Assembly (NCBI GenBank): GCA_900540845.1
Contig: UQHS01000002.1
Location: forward strand, 62,001 to 126,000
Direction of reading: 5' to 3'
Origin: an uncultured Collinsella sp.
GTDB taxonomy: Bacteria > Actinomycetota > Coriobacteriia > Coriobacteriales > Coriobacteriaceae
DNA: 64,000 nt
Part shown: one piece after another, positions 1-7,931 of the stretch
How the letters are laid out: each line of letters starts with the position of its first letter
Numbering within the stretch: the stretch's first letter is position 1
The notes under the pieces: generated by a model
Databases searched by the model: none
Seen by the model: the letters and a program-made list of their open reading frames with translations, nothing else
Told to the model about the DNA's origin: nothing
Translations under genes and position numbers: made by a program

Positions 1-1190
1 CGACCAAAGTCGCCTGCGCGCCCCGCGTGCTTAGCTGCATTCATCGCCATGGGATTATCGGATTGGAGGATATGGCCTCCGAACTCGATCTTTCGGTAGA
101 TGATGTCAAGGAGGCCTGCATCACCCTGTATGGCTGGGGCTCGATCGTCCCGCGTGAGGGCGTGTGCCCTGATCGCGAGGACGGGTTCCCGTCCGCCTTC
201 GCCGCGCCTTCTCGCGATCAAAGGGGAAACACCGTCTATGACGGGAAGGCTTTTGATCGGGCCAACGCGACGGCCGAGGGAGAGCCGTGGGAAATGCCCA
301 TGGGGGAGCAGGAATTTTATGAGCTCGAGCGCTCTCATACGTATATCGGGGTCGGCTTCTGGCGTCGTGCTTTCATGCTCGTCGCCGGCATCGGCGTGAA
401 CCTCGTGACGGGCTTTTTGCTTGTGATCGCCGTGTATTCCGTGCTTGGCGTGTCCGTGCCGATGGATTTGAATGCCGTCGGCTCGATCGTCGCTCAATCT
501 CCGGCGCAAGAGGCCGGCCTGCTTGAGGGCGATCGGATTCTGAGCGTCGACGGGGCTGCAGTCGATTCGTGGTCTTCGCTGCTTGAAGCGCTGAATGACG
601 CCGACAAGGAGAGCGAGCTTTCGCTTGAGGTTTGGCGGCCGCAAGACGCGGCCGATGCGTATGAGCGGCTCGCCTTTGACGAAGATGACGCCTCGCGGGC
701 TTGGGCTTCCGAACATGGCGAGGTCATCGAGGTAGAGGTTGGCTTCGATGTCGATGGGCGTATCGGCATCGGTGCGCCGACGCGCATCATCCGTCTGAAT
801 CCGCTGCAATCCTGCACCGTGGCCATCGACAATATCGTCGCCACGGCTCAGTCCGTCTCGAGCCTACTCAACCCCAAGCACACGATGGAAGTGCTCGACA
901 ACTCGACGTCCATCGTCGGCATATCCGTGATGTCTGCCGAGGCTGCCGCCGCGGGGCCCGCGACATTCCTCAATTTCGCCGCCCTGATTTCGTTCTCGCT
1001 CGCCTTCATGAACCTCCTGCCCATCCCGCCCCTCGACGGTGGTAAGTTGGTTATCGAGATTGTCCAAGCCGTCACGAAGCGTGATGTTCCGGTTAAGGTC
1101 CAAAGCGTCATCTCCATCGTCGGCGTCGTATTGTTCGGCCTGTTGTTCCTGTACATGCTGCGCAGCGATATCCTCAGGTTCTTCTTCTAG
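1..1190 (+). CDS. rseP: RseP-type site-2 protease (M50), 5' truncated by window edge
   Basis: Intramembrane zinc metalloprotease; family members cleave membrane-bound anti-sigma factors and leftover signal peptides. The frame is open from base 3, so the N-terminus with the HExxH zinc site lies outside the window. Counting from the GTG at 27: a helix-turn-helix-like stretch at 5-45, a membrane segment at about 115-140, a PDZ domain at about 148-205 (QSPAQEAGLLEGDRILSVDG), a membrane segment at 311-333, the second zinc-binding motif PIPPLDGGK at 332-340 and a last membrane segment at 357-378. It lies 15 bp before ispG, the usual dxr-rseP-ispG-proS arrangement, so dxr is expected just upstream. 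The long soluble stretch before the second membrane segment is unusual (see findings). Confidence 0.9.
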   Translation, partial: TKVACAPRVLSCIHRHGIIGLEDMASELDLSVDDVKEACITLYGWGSIVPREGVCPDREDGFPSAFAAPSRDQRGNTVYDGKAFDRANATAEGEPWEMPMGEQEFYELERSHTYIGVGFWRRAFMLVAGIGVNLVTGFLLVIAVYSVLGVSVPMDLNAVGSIVAQSPAQEAGLLEGDRILSVDGAAVDSWSSLLEALNDADKESELSLEVWRPQDAADAYERLAFDEDDASRAWASEHGEVIEVEVGFDVDGRIGIGAPTRIIRLNPLQSCTVAIDNIVATAQSVSSLLNPKHTMEVLDNSTSIVGISVMSAEAAAAGPATFLNFAALISFSLAFMNLLPIPPLDGGKLVIEIVQAVTKRDVPVKVQSVISIVGVVLFGLLFLYMLRSDILRFFF

Positions 1191-1205
1191 GGAAAGGATA
1201 GGCTC

Positions 1206-2267
1206 ATGTCCAAACTTGCCCGTCAGTTGACCAGGCCCGTCTCGGTGGGCGGCGTTCAAATCGGCGGCGGTGCGCCCGTTGTCGTCCAGTCCATGACGTG
1301 TACGCCTACGACGGATGCTGATGCTACGCTTTTCCAAGTGAGGGCGCTTAGCGATGCCGGGTGTGACGTCGTGCGCGTGAGCGTTCCCACCAAGGAGGCT
1401 CTCGAGCCGTTTGGCCGGGTGTGCCGTGAATCTCCTGTGCCCATCGTCGCCGATATACATTTTGATTACCGACTCGCCATCGGGGCGGTGCGCGCTGGCG
1501 CGGCCAAGCTGCGCATCAACCCGGGCAACATCGGCGATTGGGATCGCGTCGATGCGGTGATCGACGCCGCCGGTGAGGCGGGGGCCGCTATTCGCATCGG
1601 GGTCAATGCCGGCTCGCTTGATCAGGCGATAGCCGAGCGTGATGACCTGACGCAGCCGGAGAAACTCGTCGCCTCGTCCTTGCAGTTCGTTGAGCACTTT
1701 GAGCGTCGGGGATTCTCCGACATCGTTCTTTCGGCAAAGGCTCACAGCGTTCCCACCACGCTCGAGACGTATCGCGCCCTTTCGCGCGAGCTTCCGCATG
1801 TTCCGCTTCACCTTGGGGTTACCGAGGCAGGAACCATTCAGCAGGGCACGATCAAAAGCGCGGTGGGCCTCGGCATCCTGCTTTCCGAGGGAATCGGCGA
1901 CACCATGCGCGTTTCGCTGACGGCCGATCCTGTCGAGGAGCCTCCCGTGTGCTGGGGGATCCTGCAGGCGCTGGGCCTTCGTCGCAGGGGGCCGGAGCTG
2001 GTCAGCTGCCCCACGTGCGGGCGCACGCAGGTTGATCTCATCGGGTTGGCCGAGACGGTGGGGGAGCGGCTCAAGACGTGTGACAAGCCCATTTCGGTTG
2101 CCGTGATGGGGTGCGTGGTGAACGGTCCCGGTGAGGCCAGCGATGCGGACGTGGGCGTTGCCTGCGGTCGCGGAGTCGGCATGGTGTTTAGGCACGGCGA
2201 GGTCATCCGCAAGGTCCCCGAGGCGCAAATCGTCGACGCCCTCATGGAGGAGATCGACAAACTCTAA
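1206..2267 (+). CDS. ispG: 4-hydroxy-3-methylbut-2-enyl diphosphate synthase
   Basis: Penultimate enzyme of the MEP isoprenoid pathway. It reductively dehydrates methylerythritol cyclodiphosphate to HMBPP, which IspH (encoded at 12.5 kb) then reduces. The protein has 353 residues, the usual length of the short bacterial form. The TIM-barrel part begins with the PVSVGGVQIGGGAPVVVQSM block. The C-terminal [4Fe-4S] domain shows Cys268 and Cys271 (SCPTCGR) and Cys303 (VMGCVVNGPGEA). The ATG at 1206 follows a GGAAAGGAT-type ribosome site. It is co-transcribed with the site-2 protease gene 15 bp upstream. The gene ends just before a proS promoter, so proS can also be expressed separately. Confidence 0.96.
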   Translation: MSKLARQLTRPVSVGGVQIGGGAPVVVQSMTCTPTTDADATLFQVRALSDAGCDVVRVSVPTKEALEPFGRVCRESPVPIVADIHFDYRLAIGAVRAGAAKLRINPGNIGDWDRVDAVIDAAGEAGAAIRIGVNAGSLDQAIAERDDLTQPEKLVASSLQFVEHFERRGFSDIVLSAKAHSVPTTLETYRALSRELPHVPLHLGVTEAGTIQQGTIKSAVGLGILLSEGIGDTMRVSLTADPVEEPPVCWGILQALGLRRRGPELVSCPTCGRTQVDLIGLAETVGERLKTCDKPISVAVMGCVVNGPGEASDADVGVACGRGVGMVFRHGEVIRKVPEAQIVDALMEEIDKL

Positions 2268-2272
2268 TCAGG

Positions 2273-2301
2273 TTGCCCGCTTGTCGGCCCTGCCATATCA
2301 T
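2273..2301 (+). promoter_or_regulatory. Putative sigma-A promoter for proS
   Basis: TTGCCC at 2273-2278 and TATCAT at 2296-2301 with a 17-bp spacer, directly after the ispG stop codon. An AGGAGG ribosome site at 2326-2331 precedes the GTG start of proS. Read by eye. Confidence 0.5.
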
Positions 2302-2336
2302 ATTCAAGTTCGATACGTTCATATTAGGAGGTCGCC

Positions 2337-4064
2337 GTGTCCAAGACTCGCGCCATGAAAATGTCCACGCTGTACGCGCCCACCCTCAAGGAGGATCCCG
2401 CGGAGGCTGAGCTTGCCAGCCATCGCCTGATGCTTCGCGCCGGCATGATCCGCAAACAGGCGGCCGGCTTGTATAGCTATCTGCCCTTGGCATGGCGTTC
2501 GCTGCGCAAGATCGAGGATATCGTCCGCGATGAGATGGATGCAGCCGGCGCCCAGGAGCTGCTCATGCCCATCATGGTCGATGCGCAGGTGTGGCACGAG
2601 TCCGGCCGCTACAACGCGTACGGCCCCGAGCTCATGCGCATCTCCGACCGTCACCAGCGCGAATTCGTGCTCGGCCCCACGCATGAGGAGACCGTGACCG
2701 ATCTGATCAAGAACGAGCTCAAGAGCTATAAGCAGCTCCCGGTGAACCTCTATCAGATCCAGGACAAGTTCCGCGATGAGATGCGTCCGCGCTTCGGCCT
2801 CATGCGCGGTCGCGAGTTCATCATGAAGGATGGCTACTCCTTCAACGCCACGCAGGAGTCCCTGCAGGAGACCTATGACGCCATGAAGCAGGCATACGCC
2901 AACATCTGCGAGCGCTGCGGCCTCAAGGCCCTGCCCGTCGTCGCCGACTCCGGCCAGATCGGCGGCGACACGTCTGTCGAGTTCATGGCTCTCGCCGACG
3001 CTGGCGAGGCCGCGCTCGTCTACTGCGATGACTGCGGGTACGCCGCCGACGACGAGGCCGCGTCCACCCAGGTCGTTGTGACTGAGGGGCCCGGCGACGG
3101 CACCCTGCAGAAGGTTCACACCCCCGGCATGGGCACCATTGCCGCGGTTGCGGAGTTCTTCGGCTTCCCCGAGAACGGCACGCGCAAGTCGCTCGCCATC
3201 ATCGACGCCGAGGGCAACCCGGTTGTCGCCATTGTCCCCGGCGATCACGAGCTTAATGACTGCAAGGCCGAGCACGCCTTCGGTGAGGGCTATCGCATGA
3301 TGACCGATGAGGAGCTCGAGCGCTACGGGCTGTTCAAGGGCTTTATCGGGCCGGTCAATCTGCCCGAGGGCATTCGCCTGGTTTGTGACGTCACGCTCAA
3401 GGACTCCAAGCAGTGGGCTTGTGGCGCCAACGAGGTCGATTACCACTTCACGGGCGCTTGCCCCGATCGCGACTTTACTCCCGATGCTTGGGAGGACCTC
3501 ATCACGGTGGTCGCCGGCGACCCGTGCCCGCACTGTGGGCAGCCGCTCGCGGGTGCGCGCGGCATCGAGGTGTCGCAGGTGTTCCAGCTTGGCACGAAGT
3601 ACTCCGAGGCGATGGGCGCCACCTTTGCCGATGAGAACGGCGAGGACAAGCCGTTCCTCATGGGATGCTACGGCGTGGGCGTTTCGCGCACCCTTGCCGC
3701 TTCTGTCGAGCAGCATCACGACGAGCATGGCATCATCTGGCCTGTCTCCATCGCGCCGTATGAGGTTTCCATCATGCCGCTCGACCCCACGATCGAGGAG
3801 TGCGCCGAGGTGTGCGATCGCCTGACCTCCGAGCTGTCTGAGGCCGGTGTCGAGGTCATCGTGGACGATCGCGACATCCGTCCCGGCGTCAAGTTTGCAG
3901 ACAACGATCTCATGGGCTTCCCGTATCAGATCGTGCTTGGCAAGCGCGGTCTCAAGAACGGTACCGTCGAGCTCAAAGATCGCGCGACGGGCGAGCGCGA
4001 GGACGTTGCCATCGATGAGGTTGCAGCCAAGGTCGCTGAGCTCATCATCTCTCAACGAGGTTAG
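2337..4064 (+). CDS. proS: Prolyl-tRNA synthetase (class II, bacterial type with editing insert)
   Basis: Charges tRNA-Pro with proline in the cytosol. The 575 residues match the long bacterial ProS, which carries an editing (INS) domain between class II motifs 2 and 3. Visible parts are the N-terminal RKQAAGLYSYLP motif 1 region, the RPRFGLMRGREFIMKD motif 2 region at about 150-165, the editing insert at about 230-390, the motif 3 region (GCYGVGVSRTLAA), and the C-terminal anticodon-binding domain. The GTG start at 2337 is fixed by AGGAGG five bases upstream. The gene has its own likely promoter after ispG and ends in a strong hairpin. A cognate tRNA-Pro(GGG) gene lies at 22.7 kb. Confidence 0.97.
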   Translation: MSKTRAMKMSTLYAPTLKEDPAEAELASHRLMLRAGMIRKQAAGLYSYLPLAWRSLRKIEDIVRDEMDAAGAQELLMPIMVDAQVWHESGRYNAYGPELMRISDRHQREFVLGPTHEETVTDLIKNELKSYKQLPVNLYQIQDKFRDEMRPRFGLMRGREFIMKDGYSFNATQESLQETYDAMKQAYANICERCGLKALPVVADSGQIGGDTSVEFMALADAGEAALVYCDDCGYAADDEAASTQVVVTEGPGDGTLQKVHTPGMGTIAAVAEFFGFPENGTRKSLAIIDAEGNPVVAIVPGDHELNDCKAEHAFGEGYRMMTDEELERYGLFKGFIGPVNLPEGIRLVCDVTLKDSKQWACGANEVDYHFTGACPDRDFTPDAWEDLITVVAGDPCPHCGQPLAGARGIEVSQVFQLGTKYSEAMGATFADENGEDKPFLMGCYGVGVSRTLAASVEQHHDEHGIIWPVSIAPYEVSIMPLDPTIEECAEVCDRLTSELSEAGVEVIVDDRDIRPGVKFADNDLMGFPYQIVLGKRGLKNGTVELKDRATGEREDVAIDEVAAKVAELIISQRG

Positions 4065-4087
4065 GCTCAGTCAGCCTGTCGTTTTCA

Positions 4088-4123
4088 GGGCGTCCGTCAC
4101 TTCGTACAAAGTGACGGACGCCC
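4088..4123 (+). terminator. Hairpin terminator after proS
   Basis: A 15-bp perfect stem (4088-4102 with 4109-4123) around a six-base loop, 23 bp after the proS stop. The trailing T-run is weak (TTCATC), so termination efficiency is uncertain. Confidence 0.7.
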
Positions 4124-4191
4124 TTCATCGTATCGGGTGACATGATGTCGAACTCATGGCGTACAGGCCGTCTATGTTCTCTCTCACTTTA

Positions 4192-4239
4192 CCGTGGGAA
4201 TCTGCCGTTCGAGTAGTCCCGAACGGCAGATTCCCACGG
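4192..4239. repeat. Perfect 20-bp inverted repeat with 8-bp loop
   Basis: Arms at 4192-4211 and 4220-4239 are exact reverse complements (they begin CCGTGGGAATCTGCC) around AGTAGTCC. There is no T-run on either side and no gene within 100 bp except the end of proS, which already has its own hairpin. It could be a second terminator, a REP-like palindrome or part of a decayed mobile element together with the repeat just downstream. Confidence 0.75.
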
Positions 4240-4260
4240 CACATCTATTTGAATCATAGG

Positions 4261-4398
4261 AAACTTTCGCTTTTGGGAAGCAATATATCACTTCCTCGAT
4301 TAGACAAAGGTTTTTGCCAGCAAAATCGCAGGTCAGCAAAGGTCGACACGCGAGTATACTCGGCGAAATCCGATATTGCTTCCCAAAAACGAAAGTTT
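4261..4398. repeat. 138-bp element with 26-bp terminal inverted repeats (MITE-like)
   Basis: Terminal repeats at 4261-4286 and 4373-4398 match in 25 of 26 positions (core TTTTGGGAAGCAATAT). The 86-bp interior is more AT-rich than the surrounding genes. It contains a TTTTG-CCAG-CAAAA hairpin and a perfect 12-bp palindrome CGAGTATACTCG at 4351-4362. It encodes nothing convincing. The structure fits a miniature inverted-repeat element or a long-stem structured RNA. No clear target-site duplication was seen. Confidence 0.6.
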
Positions 4399-4595
4399 GG
4401 AACAAGCCAACGGAGTATGGGGCCGGAATCGTCTGCAAGAGGTCCTACATACCGAATGGATTTAGGCAGTGGGGCGCCCCGCTGGACACACTTTTTGAAA
4501 CTCAACCCGAAATGTAACCCGCAATGTCGATGCATGGAGCGACTCGATATACAACAAAAGGCCAGAGGCACAACATCCCTGACCCCATAAGTTGA
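4399..4595. other. Intergenic, no gene seen
   Basis: Follows the 138-bp element. The only visible structure is a short near-palindrome around GTGGGGCGCCCCGCTG at about 4464-4481. Short open frames on both strands lack ribosome sites and resemble no family. It may be decayed sequence that arrived with the neighbouring repeats. Confidence 0.5.
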
Positions 4596-4670
4596 TGGTG
4601 GGCGATGCAAGAATCGAACTTGTGACCCCATCCGTGTGAAGGATATGCTCTATCCCTGAGCCAATTGCCC
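4596..4670 (-). pseudogene. Decayed tRNA-Val(CAC) copy
   Basis: The 75-nt minus-strand sequence differs at only four positions from the intact tRNA-Val(CAC) gene at 5482-5556, including an encoded CCA end. Two changes break pairing: A5 opposite C68 in the acceptor stem and A49 opposite C65 in the T stem. The anticodon arm is intact. Similarity continues about 15-20 bp upstream (AAAAGCACGGGC), but where the good copy has TACTAT as its -10 box this one has GGCAAT. Loss of stem pairs and promoter argues for a pseudogene, though a weak functional tRNA cannot be excluded. Confidence 0.75.
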
Positions 4671-4762
4671 GTGCTTTTGAGGAAGAAGATTGCCGGCATG
4701 GAGCGCGAAGAGATTGCAACAGGTTTTTGAAAAAAGAATCTCGAATTATTTTCAAATAGTGC

Positions 4763-4791
4763 TTGCACTTCATACGTCGTTCCCGTATAGT
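4763..4791 (+). promoter_or_regulatory. Promoter of tRNA-Ala
   Basis: TTGCAC at 4763-4768, 17-bp spacer, TATAGT at 4786-4791. The expected start is near 4798, nine bases before the mature tRNA. Confidence 0.65.
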
Positions 4792-4806
4792 ACTTTCTCG
4801 TTGCAA

Positions 4807-4882
4807 GGGGGCGTAGCTCAGCTGGGAGAGCGCTTGACTGGCAGTCAAGAGGTCAGGGGTTCGATTCCCCTCGTCTCCACCA
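4807..4882 (+). tRNA. tRNA-Ala (anticodon GGC)
   Basis: 76 nt with encoded CCA. The anticodon loop CTGGCAG gives GGC, which reads GCC alanine codons. The acceptor stem GGGGGCG/CGTCTCC contains two G-U pairs. D arm, anticodon arm (CTTGA/TCAAG) and T arm (AGGGG/CCCCT with TTCGATT) are all intact. It has its own promoter upstream and a terminator eight bases downstream. Confidence 0.95.
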
Positions 4883-4890
4883 TGAGATTT

Positions 4891-4919
4891 AAGGCCAGGG
4901 TCTATGTCCTGGCCTTTTT
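4891..4919 (+). terminator. Rho-independent terminator of tRNA-Ala
   Basis: Stem AAGGCCAGG (4891-4899) with CCTGGCCTT (4908-4916), followed by a T-run. Confidence 0.85.
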
Positions 4920-5220
4920 GTTTTCATTCTATTCAGTTCGCTCTGTTGAATTCAGATGTGTCCTGAGCGTGGACGTGCCGAATATATGATTGAGCGTTTG
5001 GTTATTCTCGATGCAAGGGACCATTTTGGCGATTGAATTCGGCTTGGTTCAAGTTCTTTAGGAAACGATGGGCTAAGGCTTCCTATAGCTTCGATTCCAC
5101 CTTTGTTTAAGTATGCAGTTCGGTGACGAACGGAGATATGGATGTCCTGCTGTTGAGCAGCTGTTAACGCGGCTCGAAGTGTCCCACGTGCGGACGCTCT
5201 TGTATAGAGGCCGATGTACA
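4920..5220. other. Intergenic stretch between convergent tRNA units, no gene seen
   Basis: About 300 bp of lower-GC sequence between the tRNA-Ala terminator and the terminator of the CAT tRNA. Open frames are short, without ribosome sites or recognisable products. No small RNA signature was recognised. It lies between the two inverted tRNA-Val copies and may be decayed inserted DNA. Confidence 0.5.
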
Positions 5221-5221
5221 T

Positions 5222-5250
5222 AAAACAGGCCAGGTGTAGAGCCTGGCCTG
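5222..5250 (-). terminator. Rho-independent terminator of the CAT-anticodon tRNA
   Basis: On the minus strand, CAGGCCAGG and CCTGGCCTG pair around a seven-base loop and are followed by TTTTA. The stem core is nearly the same as the tRNA-Ala terminator. Confidence 0.8.
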
Positions 5251-5260
5251 CATCTGATTC

Positions 5261-5336
5261 TGGTGGGCCCTCCGGGATTCGAACCCAGAACCCAGGGATT
5301 ATGAGTCCCCTGCGCTAACCGTTGCGCCAAGAGCCC
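5261..5336 (-). tRNA. tRNA with CAT anticodon (elongator Met or Ile2)
   Basis: 76 nt on the minus strand with encoded CCA. The anticodon loop is CTCATAA. The acceptor stem is GGGCTCT/AGGGCCC with one T-G pair, and the T arm is CTGGG/CCCGG. An initiator is unlikely because its C1-A72 mismatch and three-GC-pair anticodon stem pattern are absent. Elongator Met and the lysidine-modified Ile tRNA share this loop, and I cannot separate them by eye. A terminator follows it. Confidence 0.9.
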
Positions 5337-5433
5337 GCATATGTATAGTCGAACATGACCTATACTGCGCGACTGATGGTACCACGCGATGGCCTGCAGG
5401 TAAAGACAGCGACTAATTGCTAGAAAATAGTTG

Positions 5434-5462
5434 TTGCCCCGATGGGGCAAGCGTGTTACTAT
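5434..5462 (+). promoter_or_regulatory. Promoter of tRNA-Val
   Basis: TTGCCC at 5434-5439, 17-bp spacer, TACTAT at 5457-5462, ending 19 bp before the mature 5' end. Confidence 0.6.
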
Positions 5463-5481
5463 TCTCCTTGCTGAAAAGCAC

Positions 5482-5556
5482 GGGCGATTGGCTCAGGGGT
5501 AGAGCATATCCTTCACACGGATGGGGTCACAAGTTCGAATCTTGTATCGCCCACCA
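5482..5556 (+). tRNA. tRNA-Val (anticodon CAC)
   Basis: 75 nt with encoded CCA. The loop TTCACAC gives anticodon CAC, which reads GUG. All stems pair: acceptor GGGCGAT/ATCGCCC and T stem ACAAG/CTTGT. This is the functional partner of the decayed inverted copy at 4596-4670. Promoter upstream, strong terminator downstream. Confidence 0.95.
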
Positions 5557-5566
5557 TCACACAGTA

Positions 5567-5594
5567 AAGGCTCCAGGAAACTGGAGCCTTTTTG
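5567..5594 (+). terminator. Rho-independent terminator of tRNA-Val
   Basis: Stem AAGGCTCCAG with CTGGAGCCTT around a GAAA tetraloop, followed by TTTT. Confidence 0.9.
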
Positions 5595-5626
5595 CTATAG
5601 ATACTCAGCGGCCAAGTGAGGGTGAC

Positions 5627-7633
5627 ATGATTCTCCTAGTCGACAAAATTGAGAAATCTTTTGGTGCGCGTACGTTATTCACGGGTGCGACGCTCCAAGT
5701 GAACGCAGGTGAGCGGTATGCGCTCGTCGGTCCAAACGGAGCCGGCAAGACGACGCTTCTCAAGATCATTATGGGTCTCGACAGCCCCGATGCAGGTGCG
5801 GTGACCTTTGCCAAAGACACCAATGTCGGGTATCTCGAGCAGGAAACGAAACTCGCTTCGGATACGTCCATCATTCAGGAAGTCATGAACGCCGCCTTTG
5901 AGATCAAATCGATGGGCGAGCGTGCCGAGGAGCTTCAGCTTCAAATCGCCGAGGCGGGGGAGTCTGGAGAGGTTCCGCGCGCCCTGTTGGATGAATATGG
6001 CCACGTCCAAGATCGCTTTGAGCGCCTGGGCGGCTATGAGCTCGAGAGCAACGCCCGGCAGATTCTCGCCGGTCTCGGTTTCAAGCCCTCAGATTTCGAT
6101 AAGCCGTGTTCCGAGTTCTCCGGCGGTTGGCAGATGCGCATCGCGCTGGCGAAGCTCTTCTTGCGCCACCCCGACGTGCTCCTGCTCGACGAGCCCACCA
6201 ACCACCTCGACCTCGAAAGCGTGCAGTGGCTGCGTGGCTTCATCTCCGCATACGAAGGCGCCGTTCTCATCGTTTCGCACGACCGCGCCTTTATGGACGC
6301 CTGCGTAGACCACGTCGCCGCTCTCGAGAATCGCCGTATCACCACGTATACGGGTAACTACAGCTCCTATCTCAAGCAGCGCGAGGACAACCTCGAGCAG
6401 ATGCGCGCCAAGCGTGCTGCCCAGGAGCGCGAGATCGCCCATATGCAGGTGTTCGTCGACAAGTTCCGCTACAAGCCCACCAAGGCCGCCCAGGCCCAGG
6501 AGCGCATGCGCCGTATCGAGCAGATCAAAAGCGAGCTCGTCATCCTGCCCGAGGGTCATAAGCACGTCAACTTCAAGTTCCCCGACCCGCCGCGATCGGG
6601 CGACATGGTCATCAAGCTTGAGGACTTCTCCAAGCGCTATGGAGACAAGGTCCTCTACGAAGACGCGAACCTTACCTTGTATCGTGGCGACCGCGTCGCG
6701 CTTGTCGGACCCAACGGTGCCGGCAAGTCCACGTTGCTCAAGATGCTCATCGGCCAGGAGGCCCCTACGTCGGGCACGCGCACGCTCGGCACGCACGTCG
6801 GGGTTGCCTACTATGCCCAGCATCAGCTCGAGGGGCTCAAAGAGGGCAATACGGTGCTGCAAGAGATCGACTCCGTGGCTCCGTCGTGGACCGTGCCGCA
6901 GCAGCGAAGCCTTCTGGGCGCCTTCCTCTTCACGGGCGAGGATGTCGACAAGCGCGTTGGCGTGCTTTCCGGTGGCGAGCGAGCTCGTCTGGCGCTGGCC
7001 AAGATGCTCGTGGCCCCCGAGGCCCTCCTGTGCCTGGACGAGCCCACGAACCACCTCGATATCGACTCGGTCGACATGCTCGAAAACGCCCTCAAGAACT
7101 TCCCGGGCACCATCGTGCTCATCAGCCACGATGAGCACCTCGTTCGCTCCGTGGCCAACCGCGTCGTCGACATTCGCGATGGCAAGATGACCGTCATCGA
7201 CGGCGATTACGAGTACTATCAGTTCAAGCGCGAGGACCTCGCGCAGCGTGCGGCTGCCGAGCAGCTGGACGGTGCTGCAAAGCCCTCGTCTGCCAAAGCG
7301 GCGCCCGTCCAAACTCCCGATTCCGAGCCCGTTCGAGAGGGCAAGAAAACCAAGGAGCAGCGTCGTGCCGAGGCTGCTGCTCGTGCGGAGCTCAACCGTC
7401 GTCTCAAGGGGACGAAGGACAAGCTCAAGAAGGTCGAGGCCGCGCTCGAGGTCAAGCGCGCCCGCTACGATGAGCTCATGACGCTCATGGCGAGCGAGGA
7501 GCTGTATGCCGACCAGGATAAGTTCAACGCAGCTCTGGGCGAGTACAACGCCCTCAAGCAAGAGCTCCCCGGTCTCGAGGACGAGTGGCTCGAGCTTTCC
7601 AGCATCATCGAGGAGGAGACGGCCCGTGGATGA
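5627..7633 (+). CDS. ABC-F family ATPase (ribosome-associated, Uup/YfmR/YheS-like)
   Basis: Soluble duplicated ATPase without membrane domains. ABC-F proteins bind the ribosomal E site and relieve stalled translation; some protect against antibiotics. The 668 residues hold two ATP-binding cassettes with Walker A GPNGAGKT and GPNGAGKS, signature motifs FSGGW and LSGGE, and two [15 protein letters not shown] Walker B/D motifs (the second reads [11 protein letters not shown]). An arm/linker between the cassettes and a charged C-terminal coiled coil of about 90 residues follow the Uup/YheS pattern. The ATG at 5627 is chosen because the GAGGGTG ribosome site precedes it and similarity starts there; upstream is tRNA. 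The exact subfamily and any resistance role cannot be assigned by eye. Confidence 0.92.
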   Translation: MILLVDKIEKSFGARTLFTGATLQVNAGERYALVGPNGAGKTTLLKIIMGLDSPDAGAVTFAKDTNVGYLEQETKLASDTSIIQEVMNAAFEIKSMGERAEELQLQIAEAGESGEVPRALLDEYGHVQDRFERLGGYELESNARQILAGLGFKPSDFDKPCSEFSGGWQMRIALAKLFLRHPDVLLLDEPTNHLDLESVQWLRGFISAYEGAVLIVSHDRAFMDACVDHVAALENRRITTYTGNYSSYLKQREDNLEQMRAKRAAQEREIAHMQVFVDKFRYKPTKAAQAQERMRRIEQIKSELVILPEGHKHVNFKFPDPPRSGDMVIKLEDFSKRYGDKVLYEDANLTLYRGDRVALVGPNGAGKSTLLKMLIGQEAPTSGTRTLGTHVGVAYYAQHQLEGLKEGNTVLQEIDSVAPSWTVPQQRSLLGAFLFTGEDVDKRVGVLSGGERARLALAKMLVAPEALLCLDEPTNHLDIDSVDMLENALKNFPGTIVLISHDEHLVRSVANRVVDIRDGKMTVIDGDYEYYQFKREDLAQRAAAEQLDGAAKPSSAKAAPVQTPDSEPVREGKKTKEQRRAEAAARAELNRRLKGTKDKLKKVEAALEVKRARYDELMTLMASEELYADQDKFNAALGEYNALKQELPGLEDEWLELSSIIEEETARG

Positions 7634-7922
7634 GCGTAGGGCAGCCGCGATCGTGTTCACCATCCTCAGCGTCGCATGTCGGGTCATCGCGATCGTGCTT
7701 TGCGTGTTGACGGTGGCACTGTGCTTCAACGGGGTCGTCACGCGGCTGAACATCGTTGCGTTCATCGTCGACCTCACCCAGGCTCTTCCCGACGTGATTG
7801 CGGGGTATGGCCTGATCCCCACGCCCCTCGGCGGCGTCTTTCGTTTCGACTTCGCCTGTATGGCCGTCGTGTTTTTTGGGATCGACTACGCCTGCTCTCG
7901 CGTCGCCGGCCTTCTCAGATAG
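7626..7922 (+). CDS. Small two-helix membrane protein of unknown function
   Basis: 98 residues. It starts with GTG at 7626, overlapping the ABC-F stop by eight bases in a different frame, which suggests translational coupling. Hydrophobic helices lie at about 6-34 and 68-90, separated by a loop containing [18 protein letters not shown]. No catalytic motif is visible and I recognise no family. It sits nine bases before the M50 protease gene, so the three probably share one transcript. An in-frame start further in would remove the first helix and is less likely. Confidence 0.7.
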   Translation: MDERRAAAIVFTILSVACRVIAIVLCVLTVALCFNGVVTRLNIVAFIVDLTQALPDVIAGYGLIPTPLGGVFRFDFACMAVVFFGIDYACSRVAGLLR

Positions 7923-7931
7923 GGACACACC

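Noticed and set aside
864..2228. Long minus-strand open frame across rseP and ispG
   Set aside because: It is antisense to two clear genes, lacks a ribosome site and resembles no family. GC-rich coding DNA commonly gives such frames.
2319..4055. Minus-strand open frame of nearly 580 codons opposite proS
   Set aside because: Composition (Leu, Ala, His, Asp rich) is that of a mirror frame of proS. proS itself has all synthetase motifs.
4254..4631. Minus-strand frame through the 138-bp repeat and decayed tRNA
   Set aside because: It translates inverted repeats and tRNA sequence; similar peptides arise at the intact tRNA-Val, so it is an artefact.
5417..5626. N-terminal extension of the ABC-F reading frame
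   Set aside because: These 70 codons translate tRNA-Val and its terminator. The ATG at 5627 has a ribosome site.
6089..7822. Long minus-strand frame opposite the ABC-F gene
   Set aside because: Shadow of the ABC-F coding sequence with no motif and no promoter.
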